In this document: piece after piece, positions 44,785 to 55,899 of the stretch
Layout: every line of letters starts with the position of its first letter
Numbering within the stretch: position 1 is the stretch's first letter
DNA from: Cycas panzhihuaensis
Lineage: Eukaryota > Cycadophyta
Length of the DNA: 64,000 nt
Assembly (NCBI GenBank): GCA_023213395.1
Contig: CM041465.1
Location: 138,205,741-138,269,740 of the forward strand
Reading direction: 5' to 3'
Program-made: the position numbers and the translations under genes
The notes under the pieces: generated by a model
What the model was told of the DNA's origin: nothing
The model's input: the letters and a program-made list of their open reading frames with translations, nothing else
Database searches by the model: none

Positions 44785-45069
44785 TATTAAAATAATTCCT
44801 ATATTGGGGCATGTATCCACCTTAGGGAGATTACCTACATTGGGATTATAACCTAGATCAATGGAGATATTATAGCGGTAGCATGTCAGGTATTTGTTAA
44901 TGCTAATTAGCAGTAGACCTTGAGAGATATGTTAAATCCCTTTTAATCCTACTTATTTATTCATGGGCTATGAAGACCTTAGTATTCATCAGCATGAACA
45001 TTCTTATGGAATGTTGGTAATGCTCTCTCTTACATTTTATTCTACTCCCTTTATCTCCTAATTCTATCA
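44785..45069 (+). repeat. Copia 2 3' LTR (LTR-beta)
   Basis: TATTAAAATAATTCC to TTCTATCA, co-linear with 46425-46758 (TATTAGAATGATGC to TTCCATCA). Both start TA rather than TG, and both are preceded by GGGGAGAAA or AGGGAGAAA. Confidence 0.72.
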
Positions 45070-45354
45070 ATACACACCATATATTATTAATAGATTTATT
45101 TTTTACTATAATATTATGTTAAAATATTATTTTTTATGATTATTGATGTAATACTTAATTAGTGATCTAGTGATAATTGATTAATGTGAAAGGTTCTCTC
45201 ACACATGATCTGATAGATTGATGTAATAATGAAATATAATTAGATGATGATATGGTGACACATCTATATAAGGGTAATACATATTGAAAAGAAAATTAGA
45301 TCACGCAGTCCTCCTTATATAGATAGGATGACTTACCATGTAGATCATTTGGTT

Positions 45355-45396
45355 TGCTGGAGATGTGGTAAGTCTAGCCATATGAAGAGCCAGTGT
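45355..45396 (+). pseudogene. Isolated CCHC zinc knuckle
   Basis: CWRCGKSSHMKSQC fits C-x2-C-x4-H-x4-C exactly. It lies only about 16 bp after the LTR-alpha end, where no capsid domain could fit upstream, so most of gag must be missing. A second Cys-rich stretch (CWNGCN-stop-YLTRCKC) follows near 45475. Confidence 0.7.
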
Positions 45397-45989
45397 ACCA
45401 GCCTAACTCTTATGTATTATTTTTTACTAAGGCATTATACTCAACATCTACCACTGACTGGCATTGATAAATGTTGGAATGGATGCAACTAATATTTAAC
45501 AAGGTGCAAATGTGTGCAAGTAGGGTCTGACAAAGAGTCCCAATAATATCTTCGTTAATATCTCAATAATCTCTCCAATATGGATAATAAACTCTAAGTA
45601 AATATGAGCCCCAATGGGCATTATTCCAACATATACTAGATCATTTACTTATTTATACCCTTACATCACCTACAAGGATAAATTATCAAACCTCTCTTTA
45701 CCAAACTTATCTTCTACAAGTAAATTACATCTCATATCATAGAAATGTATCACACTACCATTTGTAAACTAATAATCAAATAAGCATGACTCTTAACTTA
45801 TCATAATATATAAACTATTATCTTAATAATTTCATATCTTCCACTTGTAAGCTATAAAATAAACTCATTAACAAAAATAAAAACTAATGTTTATATAAAA
45901 TAGCAACTATTAGGTAATTAACTATTGCAATCATTAGTTATCTAGGAAGCATTTCTTATATGTGGTTTATTAGCTTTACAGAAAGGAAG

Positions 45990-46424
45990 TTATGAAGGAT
46001 GAATACAATGCCTTAATAAAATATAATACATAGGAGTTAGTCTATCTGCCATTAAATAAGAATATAATTAGAACTAAAAGGGTCTATAAGACCAAGTATA
46101 AATTAGATAGAACTATTGATAAGTACAATACAAAGTTGATATAGGATTTGTAAGAAGAATAAGTTGTTCCTACTCAGATGCTTTGTGATTATCAAAGCAC
46201 AATTTAGATAACTCAAAATCTAGTGTTTCATGGCAGGACAAAGTATATTAAAACACAAAATCACTTCATCAGAGAATTGGTACAGTAAGGTGAACTTAAA
46301 TTAGTCTATTGCAATATAGAAGATTAGGTGGAAGATATATTCAGTAAGGCACTTGGTAAGATAAAGCTTATTAAATTTAGAGATAAACTTGGAGTCTCTC
46401 TAAATAGGTATTATGAGGGAGAAA
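45990..46424 (+). pseudogene. Copia fragment: RT start joined to RNase H end
   Basis: MKDEYNALIKYNT-stop-ELVYLPLNKNIIRTKRVYKTKYKL (45991-46110) is the start of copia RT. After about 46160 the text jumps to RNase H tail sequence: NLVFHGRTKYIKTQNHFIREL and DQVEDIFSKALGKIKLIKFRDKL (about 46215-46400). Everything between is deleted. It is followed by LTR-beta (46425). Confidence 0.8.
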
Positions 46425-46758
46425 TATTAGAATGATGCTCATGGGGCTTATCTCCACCTAGAGTTTATTACCCATATAGAGAGATAATTGAGATATTAGC
46501 AGAGATATTATTGCAACTATTTATTAGACCCTAGCTACACATAGCTGCACTTTGTCAGATATTGGCGACATCCATTTTAGTGTTTGTTAATATTAGTTAG
46601 TGGTGGATGTTGAGTAGGATTCCATATCTCACTCACATTCTACCTATTTATCTATGGGGCATAAAGATCCTAGTGTTTATCAACACTGCTAATTTATCAA
46701 ATTATTGATTTGCTCTCTCGCACATTTTCCATGCTCCCTCTATTCCCTGATTCCATCA
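46425..46758 (+). repeat. LTR-beta second copy
   Basis: Co-linear with 44785-45069 (shared: TATTAG/AAAT start, GGGCATAAAGATCCTAGTGTT-like block, TCTCTCGCACATTTT-like block, TTCCATCA end). Confidence 0.72.
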
Positions 46759-47656
46759 GCATGAAGATTTAATATAATAAATATGAAGAAAATTTTGAAT
46801 TCCATAAATTAAACATTAAGAGGGAGTGTTAGAATATTAGTTTTCAAAATTATTGATGTAATATTTAATTAATAGTCTAGTGATGATTGATTGATATAAA
46901 AGGTTTTCTCATATTTGACCTCAAAGATTGATATAATGGTGAAATATGATTAGATGATAGTATGATGACACATTTATATAAGAACAATGAATATTTAAAG
47001 GAAAATTATATCACCTAGTCTTCCTTATGAGGATAAGATAACTCACCATTTGAATCATTAATTATTCTTTCTTAATATGAGATCTCATATATATTTGGAG
47101 GTGTTTTTTCTCATTTATAGATTTTTCACATTGAACATAATGTCACATATAGTTTTTGTATAATTTACTCTTTTTCTTTATCTATTTCACCAAAACTTGG
47201 CCCTTAGGTTTCTATTTAGTTTGTATTGGTAAATTCTGACATGTTATATATGATTTTATTGGAGACGATTAATAGATTTTGTTTAGTAATAGATTAGGCC
47301 ATGTTTTGTTGAAGTGATGTATGAAGTTTAATTAATGAAGTATTGTTAGTGATGATGGTGTGACTTGTACTTTTGCTGCTATCCACTGATGACGTGAACT
47401 ATGGCACTAATTTTTTTATTTTTATGATTAGTTTAACCTCATGTTTCCTTCAAAACTTATCATTTTTATTTTATTTTCAAGATTTCACCCAAATTTTGTT
47501 CTTGGTTAACTTTTGGGCTTGTATTTAATTCATTTCACCTAATTCTAGGTTTATCTACTTATTAATGAAGCCATTTTCATGATTAGATCCTCATTTGACA
47601 TTAATATTTTTATATTTTTTGATTAATTTTTTGCTCCACTATTATTGCATTTTTTG

Positions 47657-47741
47657 CACTACCAAAAATGTGACCTGTCACATTTTTAGAATAAAGTTAC
47701 ATTTTTGGTAGGTGAAAAATATGACTGATCACATTTTTCAC
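47657..47741 (+). mobile_element. CACTA-like transposon terminus with palindromic subterminal repeats
   Basis: It begins CACTACCAAAAATGT, the classic opening of CACTA (En/Spm) terminal inverted repeats, and continues as palindromes: CAAAAATGTGACCTGTCACATTTTT-type (47662-47687), an inverted copy of the terminus TTACATTTTTGGTAGGTG (47697-47714), and GTGAAAAATATGACTGATCACATTTTTCAC-type (47712-47741). Clustered subterminal inverted repeats are typical transposase-binding regions. The other end and the transposase were not found. Confidence 0.4.
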
Positions 47742-48879
47742 TATCATGCAAGAAAAACTTAGGCAGTGCATCAAAATTTTGCATGTTGCCTCCCAGATTT
47801 AGTGGAATTTGATTATATCGATGCTTAGAATTACTCTTAGATTTGTGAAGTTTTGGAGATTTCTTGGGGACTGCTGTTGTAAGTTTGAAAACTTGATTTC
47901 TTGGAGACTGTTGTATAAAATCCTCAAGGAGTTTTGTTGTATTACTACTACTCGTCTCTTGATGATTTGAATTTATATTTCCTTGGATCTTCATCAAGTT
48001 TTGTACTTTAAACTTCTCTTAACCTTGCTTTTGTTTGATTAATTTTTCTAGTAATCTTGTATTTATCTTGGGTTCTGAAATATACACTAAAAGGTTAGCC
48101 CTTTATGGGGGTTTTTAAAGGGAAGACTAGAGTGGGGTATGGTCATCTCTCCACCATATATCTAGCTATCCCTTCCTACTCTCTTATAGTAGTTTATATT
48201 TCAGTTGGTTTACCGCTTTCTTTTGATATTTTTGGGTTGTAGTTTAGCCTCTCTTAGATGTTGTTTTTCTTCTTAGATGTGTTTTGAAAGAAAATATATG
48301 GAAGAGTTGATCAGTTAAAAGAAAATCTAGTCATTTTGAGGCATTCTTCATAATAGGAAAGAAATATTTCTCTTATATTCTTGTGGTTACATTCACTTTT
48401 ATTTTCAAGTTGGCTTCTTTACCTTGGAAATGAAAAGTTGAGATTGTTGAATGGTGAAAATATCTCTCATTTTTATTCTTACAAAGGGTTCAAGGATCCT
48501 TTTGGAGTTTTTACCATTCCAATTACGTTAGAACCATTGGAACTAGTCTTATTTGTAAAAGTTGTTATTTAAATTTGTGATTTATTTACCATCTCATAGG
48601 TTTAAAAATTATCAGAAAATATTAGTAATATGTTTTAAGAATCTCTTTTCTTTGTGCATTATTTATTACCTTTTAAAGAAGATTAGTTGCATGCATGAAG
48701 GATGAGGCATATTGACTAGCTTTGCATGTTAGTTGATCTCTTAAAAAAAAACTTATATAAGAATTATATTAGTGTGTTTCAATATTTAGTAGTATCATTC
48801 TCTCTTGAAGTGAAGCATATATATTGCATGTAGGAAAGCCATTCCATAGTTACATGCCCATCTTTCAAATAAAAAAAGA

Positions 48880-49085
48880 AAAGAAAAACTTGCATGCATC
48901 TTTCCTTATTAGTTTGCTTTTGATAAAAAAAAAAAAAAAAAAAAAAAAACTAGCATCCATCTTATCTAGTTTGTTTACTTTTAATTGATCGTTAAAAGCA
49001 AAAAAATAGGAAAAGCTTGCATATATTTTCTTTTGCTCATTTGTTTTTGACTTAAAGAAAAAAAAACCAAAAAGTTTATGTGAGT
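48880..49085. repeat. Degenerate ~70-bp tandem repeats linked by poly(A)
   Basis: Three or four units share CTTGCATGCATCTT / CTAGCATCCATCTT / CTTGCATATATTTT followed by TTAGTTTGCTTTTGA-like text and an A-rich stretch. One A run is 26 bases. Confidence 0.55.
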
Positions 49086-49859
49086 TTGATCTTGTAGTCT
49101 CTTTGGTTGCATAGATTTATCTTGCTCTTTTGGTTTTATTTCTTTGTTATCATATTACAATTCAAAAGGAAGAACGAAACATAAAGGAACATAAGGAGGC
49201 CATAAATACCATATAAAAAGGAAAAGACAATAAAAAAAAAAAAAAAACAAAGTGAACACAAACTGAGACAAGAACCAAAGTAAGAAACAAGGCAAGACAC
49301 ACCATCGTTCCATTAGCTTATCATCTCCCATATCCAAGTATAACTCAAAAGGTTGAAAGGATTACATGAGAGGAGTCCCTATGAAGGACATTGGGGATAT
49401 TATCAATATGGCTCTAAACTTAAAACTCCTTCATCAAGTTGTATATGTTAGTGGATTCTACCACCCCATTTCATATCCATGTTTTTTGCCATATCCATCC
49501 AAACTTAGTTAGGCAACACCACTAGATGAAGACTCCTCCTTAGGAGTTAGACAAAGATGGTTCCTTAGGTCTTCTTAAGCTTTGTGCCTCCTAATTTTGA
49601 GTAAAATAAGAAACAAGAGATATTAAGTTTAGGTCCTCCCAAGATTCCACCAACCATCTTTTTGGTGACCATACTAAGGAGCCATTATTTATCCTCAAAT
49701 AAAGCTATGGAAAGAGTAACACCTACTCCTAGGTGCTCGTTGAGCGTTCAAGGCCTTCTGCCTAATTCTCAAGTATGCCTATCACACTTTAATCATAATG
49801 TTTCATCACCCTATATTAAATCTTCGAAACTTTAAGAATAAGATATATATGTTTATCCT

Positions 49860-52290
49860 CTTGAAGATTCAACTCAATTATACAACATACCAGTGGAGTA
49901 GGGATACCTAGATCTTTTTTAATACCTTGGTAATTCTTCTTATGTGGATCCTTCTTTCCTATAAGAAGAACCACCTTCTACTCAACTATATGCATCATTT
50001 TTTGAGTTAGTCCTTACTAGGATCCCTACCCCATTACGCATGCCTAGTTACCATGACCTGTTTTACCTAGAGGCTCATACCATGTCATCTCTACCATAAC
50101 ATATTCAAATAGATCCCTTAGGTAAAGACTATGAGTTGATCGATGTAGAACCCCTACCCAATGTCGTGCGGTCTCCTCATCCTTCTTATCCTCCTTCATC
50201 AAGACCTACACCATGATCCCATTCTCCATCTTTGGAAGAAGTTAATGACTATAAATTAACTCACTCATAACCTCGCTAATCTTCTCCCAAATAACAAGTT
50301 CGCATTCATTCTTCCCATTCCATACCTCCTACTCATGGACTTGATACTACCATTTCTGCTCATGGCAGACCTAGTTCCATGCATATATCTACTACCATTC
50401 AAGTAGTTATACCCTCACCTAGTTTTTGACTAATTCATTCTTATTCCACTAGGATTGCCTCTTCGTATATGTTTCTTCTACCACTCAAGTACCCCCTCAT
50501 GCATTGCATATTATTTGGTCTTACTGTGTTAGACCTTGCCCACCATCTCCTAGGATGTCTAACATGATTTATTCTTCAAAACAGGTTGTTCATACTCATT
50601 CTACACATCCTCACACTTTGGTAGGTCAATCATAAATTTTGAGGATTTTTAATCCCACTTCCTCTTCACACATTCCTAAACCTACCCCACAATCTAACCC
50701 TTTCTACACTTTCAATCTAAGTTTCCCACAACACCTTATACCTCAGACCAACTCTGTGGTTAACCCCACATCATGGTTTAACCCCTCTTCTACCTTTCCA
50801 CCTCATGATGTTTCATAACAATAACCACAACTGTAACAACCTATTTATTCATCTATTTCACATCCATCATCCTTACTTCAATGTTATACTACGTTGAGGC
50901 CGAGGAGACTTTTGTTAGATTATATGAAGTCTCCCTTCCCATGCGAGGTCTTGTTGTCACCTATTCCTCCATTTCTTCCTGAGTTGTCTAAATTTTTTGG
51001 TGACTCTTCTCAAGACCCCACCTCCCATATACATGCATTTATGCTCGCTTACTTGGATTTTATGCTATATGACTATGTTATGATGCATCTATTTCCTAAA
51101 TCACTTCAAGGTAATGCCTTGAAGTGGTTTTACTATCTCTCTTTAGCTTCAATTCTCTCATTTCAATAATTAGTTGATTCCTTTATCAACTATTGTGATG
51201 TAGCAAGCCTGTTTAAGTCAGGTGTTAAATCCTTGTTAGCCATTAAGCAAAATCATGATGAGATGTTAAGGGATTTTATTAGGAGGTTTCAAGACTAGGT
51301 ACATGCTTATCACTCACATTTTGATCCTAATTTATTAATTGATATATTTACCAATGCGTTGAGGCCTCATGTGCACTTAGAAGTTTTAATGTTGGGCCCT
51401 CAAACATGTTAAATAATGTGATAACAATGTTTTGGAGGCTAAACTTTTGACAGGTTGGTAGCGTGGTTTACCCCCCAAACTTTCTCAGGGGGATCCAAGG
51501 GGGGCAGGAGCTCCCCTTAATTAGGGGGCTTGGGTGGGTTGGGTGGGGGGGGAGGGGGGGGGTTAGAACCCCCCCCATAAAGAGGAAGTTCGGGGGTTGT
51601 AGTCCCTGACCCAAAAAGCTAGCACTGAAAAGCATACTAAATTGTAAAAAGAATCAGAGTCGTTCATTCAAAATACCCCATATTTGATGGTCGAGATTTG
51701 TGCCATATATGACTCTCTCATATAGCCCAATTTAGGGTGTTTTTCATTATGTTGATGGTGTTTGATGTATTAGATGTACTATGATGAGTTGGGCAGTTGG
51801 TTATTGTTGCTGTGAGTATTCTATTGTAGATTATATACATTTATCCATTCTTTGATAATAAAGATCAATATCTTTCCTATATGGATGTTTCCATAGCACA
51901 CTACTAGGGTTTTACCACGTTATATCAGGTGTATATATGATACTTTAGCTTTTTAATTCATTTATTGTATTATCTCTGGTTTAAGAACTTGTATGTTAAA
52001 TTTTAGTTTCAATTCCTGTAACTAATTGTAAAATATTTTAGTTCTTAGTGGTGGTCTTTGGTTATTAGGATCTAGTTTTCTTAACAAAGTGTATGAAGAA
52101 GTAGTCAATTATTATTTATCTCTAGAAACATTTGAAATTGAAGCAGGCATTAAGAAAGTTAGGAAATCTATGCCTTTTAAAGAAACTATTCAAACTACAA
52201 AGACTTCCCATCTTGAACCCACTTATGACTATCTGGCTTCTTCAATTAGATCATTAGAATGTGTAATCAATACTAAGTTGTGAGTTGATC
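49860..52290 (+). pseudogene. gag: TE2 gag, interrupted by an LTR-like insertion
   Basis: A Pro/Ser-rich N-terminal region runs from about 49860; DYELIDVEPLPNVVRSPHPS at about 50128 lines up with TE1's SYDHVDTPPTDVV. The capsid core is at 50894-51415: PPFLPELSKFFGDSS, FPKSLQGNALKWFYYLSLAS, then a TAA where TE1 also has TAA, then INYCDVASLFKSGVKSLLA, KQNHDEMLRDFIRRFQD and RPHVHLEVLMLGPQTC. It is broken at 51407 and resumes at 52089 with VYEEVVNYYLSLETFE and a Lys/Ser/Pro-rich linker. Stops are numerous. No clear knuckle was found. Confidence 0.82.
51407..52086 (+). repeat. Solo-LTR-like insertion with a G-rich block
   Basis: Starts TGTTAAATAATG and ends TTCTTAACA (terminal inverted TGTTAA/TTAACA). 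It interrupts the TE2 gag frame, and contains an AATAAAG signal near 51866 and GTTTTACCACGTTATATC near the end, reminiscent of copia LTR U5 text. A G-rich block sits at 51488-51576. The flanking five bases (AAACA, AAGTG) do not match, so the exact ends or a clean duplication are unproven. Confidence 0.5.
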
Positions 52291-52299
52291 CTCCTTCTC

Positions 52300-53400
52300 A
52301 AAGTCTACCTTCCCAAGAGACTAAAGTAATCTACCTTACTGAGGGGAGGAAGAAACAAGCTCCTCCCCCATCCCCTTCTTCTTTTAGAAAGATAAAATAG
52401 TACTTATATCATCAGATGGATACGTATGATAGAAGTGAGTGCCAAAGAGTTCAAAGTGTAAATGTCCAAATAAACCACACTTCTAAGCCATCCCAAGACT
52501 AAATGATCCATAACAATCCAGTGCCTCAACATAATGACAAGCCATGTAAAGGCAATAAAGTTAAAGAAAAGTAGTTCCAAGATGATGAAGACGAATCTTC
52601 AAGTTCTAACTCATCAAAGAAGACTATCACTCCCACAAACATTCTAACAAAAAGAAACACCAATCAATCTCGCCCACCTCCCTAAGGTGGGGACACTAAG
52701 AGAACCATAAACATGGAAGAGGCTACAAAATGTATAGGTCCATCTAAATCATCTAATGATTTGATGGTGAGGAATCCTGACTCTTTACCTCTAGCACCCC
52801 CTCATCCCATCAGGTTTAGGTCCATTCCCTCTAGTTTAAAGGATGGATCATTCTCCTTGGTAGAAGAGTTAAAGACCATTTCAGTAGGTATATCGATGAT
52901 TAAATTACTCAAGTGTTGTCTCAAGTAATGTTAACTTCTGTTTGATATATTAGGAGTTCCTTTAGTAGTTTCTTCACCTACTTCCATGCTTTTATTCAAC
53001 CTTCCTATCTTATCTAGTTATTCCATGTATACACTGAATGACATCCCCTCATTTTATATTAATATTGTGAAGGATGATATCAATATCAAGCAAGTTATTA
53101 TTAATGAGGGATCATCCATCAATATAATCCCTCTTTGTCTTGTTAAGGATTTGGATATTTCTATTTTTGACCCATGTGAGTGGATTTGTCAAGGGTACAA
53201 TAAGAATCAAAAGGTTCCCTTAGGTCAAGTCACTCTTCCTCTCACATTATAAGAAAAGATGGTCCTTACTGAGCTTACCATCATTGACCTAGATTTATAA
53301 TATAACATACTTTTGGGTAGACCATGGATCACCTAAATGGCAGTGGTTTGTTCTTCTCTCTTTGGTAAACTTAAGTTTATCTATAAGAGATAATTGAAGA
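52300..53400 (+). pseudogene. TE2 linker and aspartic protease
   Basis: 52713-52928 (SLKDGSFSLVEELKTISVGISMIKLLKCCLK) matches the TE1 pre-protease text KPFSIVDELHIVVVGMSLMDVLRSC. The protease follows at 52986-53252: DDINIKQVIINEGSSINIIPLCLVKDLDI. The catalytic Asp seen as V-I-D-N-G-S in TE1 is N-E-G-S here, so the active site is lost. PLGQVTLPLTL and LLGRPWI follow, then KLKFIYKR before the insertion. Confidence 0.82.
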
Positions 53401-54690
53401 TTGTTAAGCAAGTGAGTAAGGACACCAGATATTGCTCCAATCTAGGTGTTTTTTTTTCTCACTTTTATAATAGGCTTTTAAGCCTTATAAAAAGAAGGAA
53501 GAAATGTTCTTCACTTTAAAAAAAAAAAAAAATACAAAAGAAAGTAGTCTTCACTAAATCAGCAATAACTTTCTCCCACGATGATGAAATGGAGTGCCAG
53601 TTTTTGTGATACAAACTAGACTCAGAGCTTCATCTTCAAGAAGTAGAATCAGGTCCAAATGAGTTCTGGAAAGTTTTTGGCATCCCCGCAAAGTTAGGAG
53701 ATTATATTTTTCTAGAATTCTTACTAAAAATAACTACTGTTCACTAAAATAGCAATAACTTTCTCACATGACATTAAAATTTGGTGCTAATTTTCGTGTT
53801 AGAAAGTAGATTTATAGCCTCATATTTGATAATTAGAATCACATCAATTAGAGCTAAATAGAATATTTTGTAGATCTGTGAAGTTCAATAAGTAAATTTT
53901 ATTTCTATAGAAATTTTAACTTGCTAATATCTCATTAACACATGATATCCTATGAAATTTCCATCATTTTTTTATCACTAGGATCCCAATATGGGCAAGG
54001 TGAGAGCATGCAATGATGGATATTTTAAGTGGCTCAAAATTATTTTTTAAAAAATGGGTAAAACCTCCCCTTATAATCATTCTTCTAAATGCTGAAAAAT
54101 TTTTGGCAGCATTTCCCCTTGTTAAATGGACAAAAAGAGGGGAAAGAAAAGAAGAATAAGATAGTATGAATAGTCACCAAAGGATTGGAATCCTTGGGCC
54201 TTACAACTCCTTATATTGTGCTTCCAAACCTGCAAAAGAGAAAGGAAAAGCAAATAATACAAAATATGCCATGATAATAACTTGAAAATATTTCTAAATC
54301 CACTTTCACAATCTCCTTCACCACATGAATTGTGGGGGAGAAGGAAGTGATGGCTCCATTGCAAGTGCAAGTGAAGAACATAAAGGATGAAAGCTCTAAT
54401 ACCACATAAAAAGAGTGGATCTATCCTTCATCTCTATGCACTAAATACAAAGGTAAACATGGGAGCAAGAGAGACTTGAGAGAAAGAAAGTAGCTCTCAT
54501 AAAATGGGAAGGTAAGAATAAGCCTCCTCCATTGAGCTTTTACTTTTATATTGAGAGAGGAAGTGTTAGAGTTAGGTGAAATGAAATTACATATAATGCA
54601 TATGAAAGTGCATTTTGCTTAAGTGATCTAATTTAAAGTTCACTTAAGACCCTTTTTAGAAATAATCAACTAATGTAATAACTTTGTGAC
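53400..54690. mobile_element. Insertion in TE2, probably a degraded minus-strand LTR element
   Basis: Absent from TE1 at the matching point. Left part (53540-53950) holds two or more diverged ~170-bp repeats (CACTAAA-TAGCAATAACTTTCTC units). On the minus strand, 54405-54391 reads ATGTGGTATTAGAGC, a near-standard Met PBS. The sequence beyond (54406-54690) would be an LTR, with CAATATAAAAG (54550 region, minus) as a TATA-like box. No pol was seen. Confidence 0.5.
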
Positions 54691-55860
54691 ATTAACCCTT
54701 TTCAATTAGTTCCTCTTATTGAGACTTTTTTTGAACCTATTGAATCCTCCAATTCCATACAGTATTTCTTTCAATCACTTAGTTTAGGTGAATACTTTGC
54801 TATTGAATCTCCTTCTACCCAACCAGAGGTAAAGGATGTGGATTTAGTCAAAGTTGTTCTTATGTCATCAAGTCCCTCATCTACTCTTGTTCCTTTAGAT
54901 TTCACTGATTCCTCTTTGATTTTTTCTTCTTCTATTTCTAATGAAGATATGACTTCTCACTCTATTATATCTTATCAAGATCTACCCTGAGTTGGGCTCA
55001 TTAGTATAAATTCTATTTAGGCTTATTTCTCACAAGTTTTATGCTTGTCCTTAGGGGTGAATCTGATATTTCCTTCTATTACTACTCACTCAGTAACTAC
55101 TTCTTTAGGTTAGATTGTGCATGATTCATATATTGATGCTTCTCCATCCTTCTTTTACTCCTCTTTCTTTAAGACATGGATGAATAGACATGAGAGGAAG
55201 ATGTTATTGCATCGACAACCAGACCTAGAATTAGAGGGTGGAGATATTGATTCACTTGATACATGTCAAAATAGTTATGAAACTTACACTATAGTCTGAG
55301 AAGTTAACTTCATTTCTACTATTTCTTTTCCTACCTATCCTCATGTGGATCCTTCGCTATCTTTTCTTATTATGATATCTTGGTCTAATCATGATTGTGG
55401 TATGAATCATAAAGAGTTCAATTGAGTTTTTTCTTTAGTTTAGGAGTTTGCAGACATGGCCATTTTCTTTTCTCATGTTCCTTTGATCATGGAGCTGCTC
55501 CAATTTTTTAAAACTCTTTGATTAAACCATCTTCACCTGTTACGCCTTTCTCTCTATCTACTTTCCAATCTAAGAACCTTCTCCTTATCAATCTCTTTCA
55601 TTTGAATTATTTTGAGAATGATGAGGTAATTGTAGAGCATCTAGGGGGTTCATCTCCTAGCTTTCCTTATGGACATCATAAGTTGGATTTTTCAAGGGTT
55701 ATAGTTGATCATTCTCAACCCTAAGAGTCTATTTCTTCAATTGAGCCTGCCCCTCCTCATTTAGAGGAAGGGAATATAATGCTTATAGAACAAACCATTA
55801 ATGTAGACCTAGAGATAGATGATATTCCTTGAATTATCAAGCTAGGAGCTAGTTGTACTC
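54691..55860 (+). pseudogene. TE2 protease-RT spacer
   Basis: A translatable Ser/acidic linker: LVPLIETFFEPIESSNSIQYFF, GEYFAIESPSTQPEVKDVDL, FKTWMNRHERKMLLHRQPDL (55117-55299) and YFENDEVIVEHLGGSSPSFPYGHHKL (55590-55690). The last aligns with TE1's YFEDDEALLEHLASFAPKLPSGHHRL. No enzymatic motif. Stops at several places. Confidence 0.75.
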
Positions 55861-55899
55861 CCTAAGTGATCACCCAATTTAAGGGGTTTCTTCCATGAG

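Larger units (their letters stand above)
40690..45069 (+). mobile_element. Copia 2, Ty1/copia element lacking its 5' LTR
   Basis: Gag, coiled-coil linker, protease, integrase, RT, RNase H, PPT and 3' LTR in Ty1/copia order. PPT TTATAGGGGAG at 44771-44781; LTR 44785-45069 matches 46425-46758. No 5' LTR is visible before 40690. Heavily mutated. Confidence 0.87.
45117..47048 (+). mobile_element. Non-autonomous copia-like element bounded by LTR-alpha copies
   Basis: LTR-alpha copies at 45117-45338 (TGTTAAAATATT) and 46826-47048 (TGTTAGAATATT) share a TATATAAG box (45265-45272, 46975-46982) and much of their length. PPT ATTAAGAGGGAG (46814-46825) precedes the second. The internal 1.5 kb starts with a perfect CCHC knuckle and later holds a deleted copia fragment with its own LTR-beta (46425-46758), evidently nested or recombined. 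The LTR ends are approximate. Confidence 0.68.
47049..49850. other. AT-rich region without a recognisable gene
   Basis: Contains a CACTA-like terminus (47657), a 26-base poly(A) run (about 48924-48949) within degenerate tandem repeats, and poly(A) at about 49230. Short open frames (47686-47997 minus, 48381-48572 plus, 49155-49337 minus) show no domain; the first is Ser/Asn/Lys-rich. I cannot assign 48000-48850 or 49340-49850 to any element, though the latter may be the 5' leader of TE2. Confidence 0.5.

Noticed and set aside
54122-54405. Minus-strand Leu/Phe-rich frames as a membrane protein
   Set aside because: Adjacent to a PBS-like site and rich in T on the coding strand by composition; no family resemblance, two overlapping frames.
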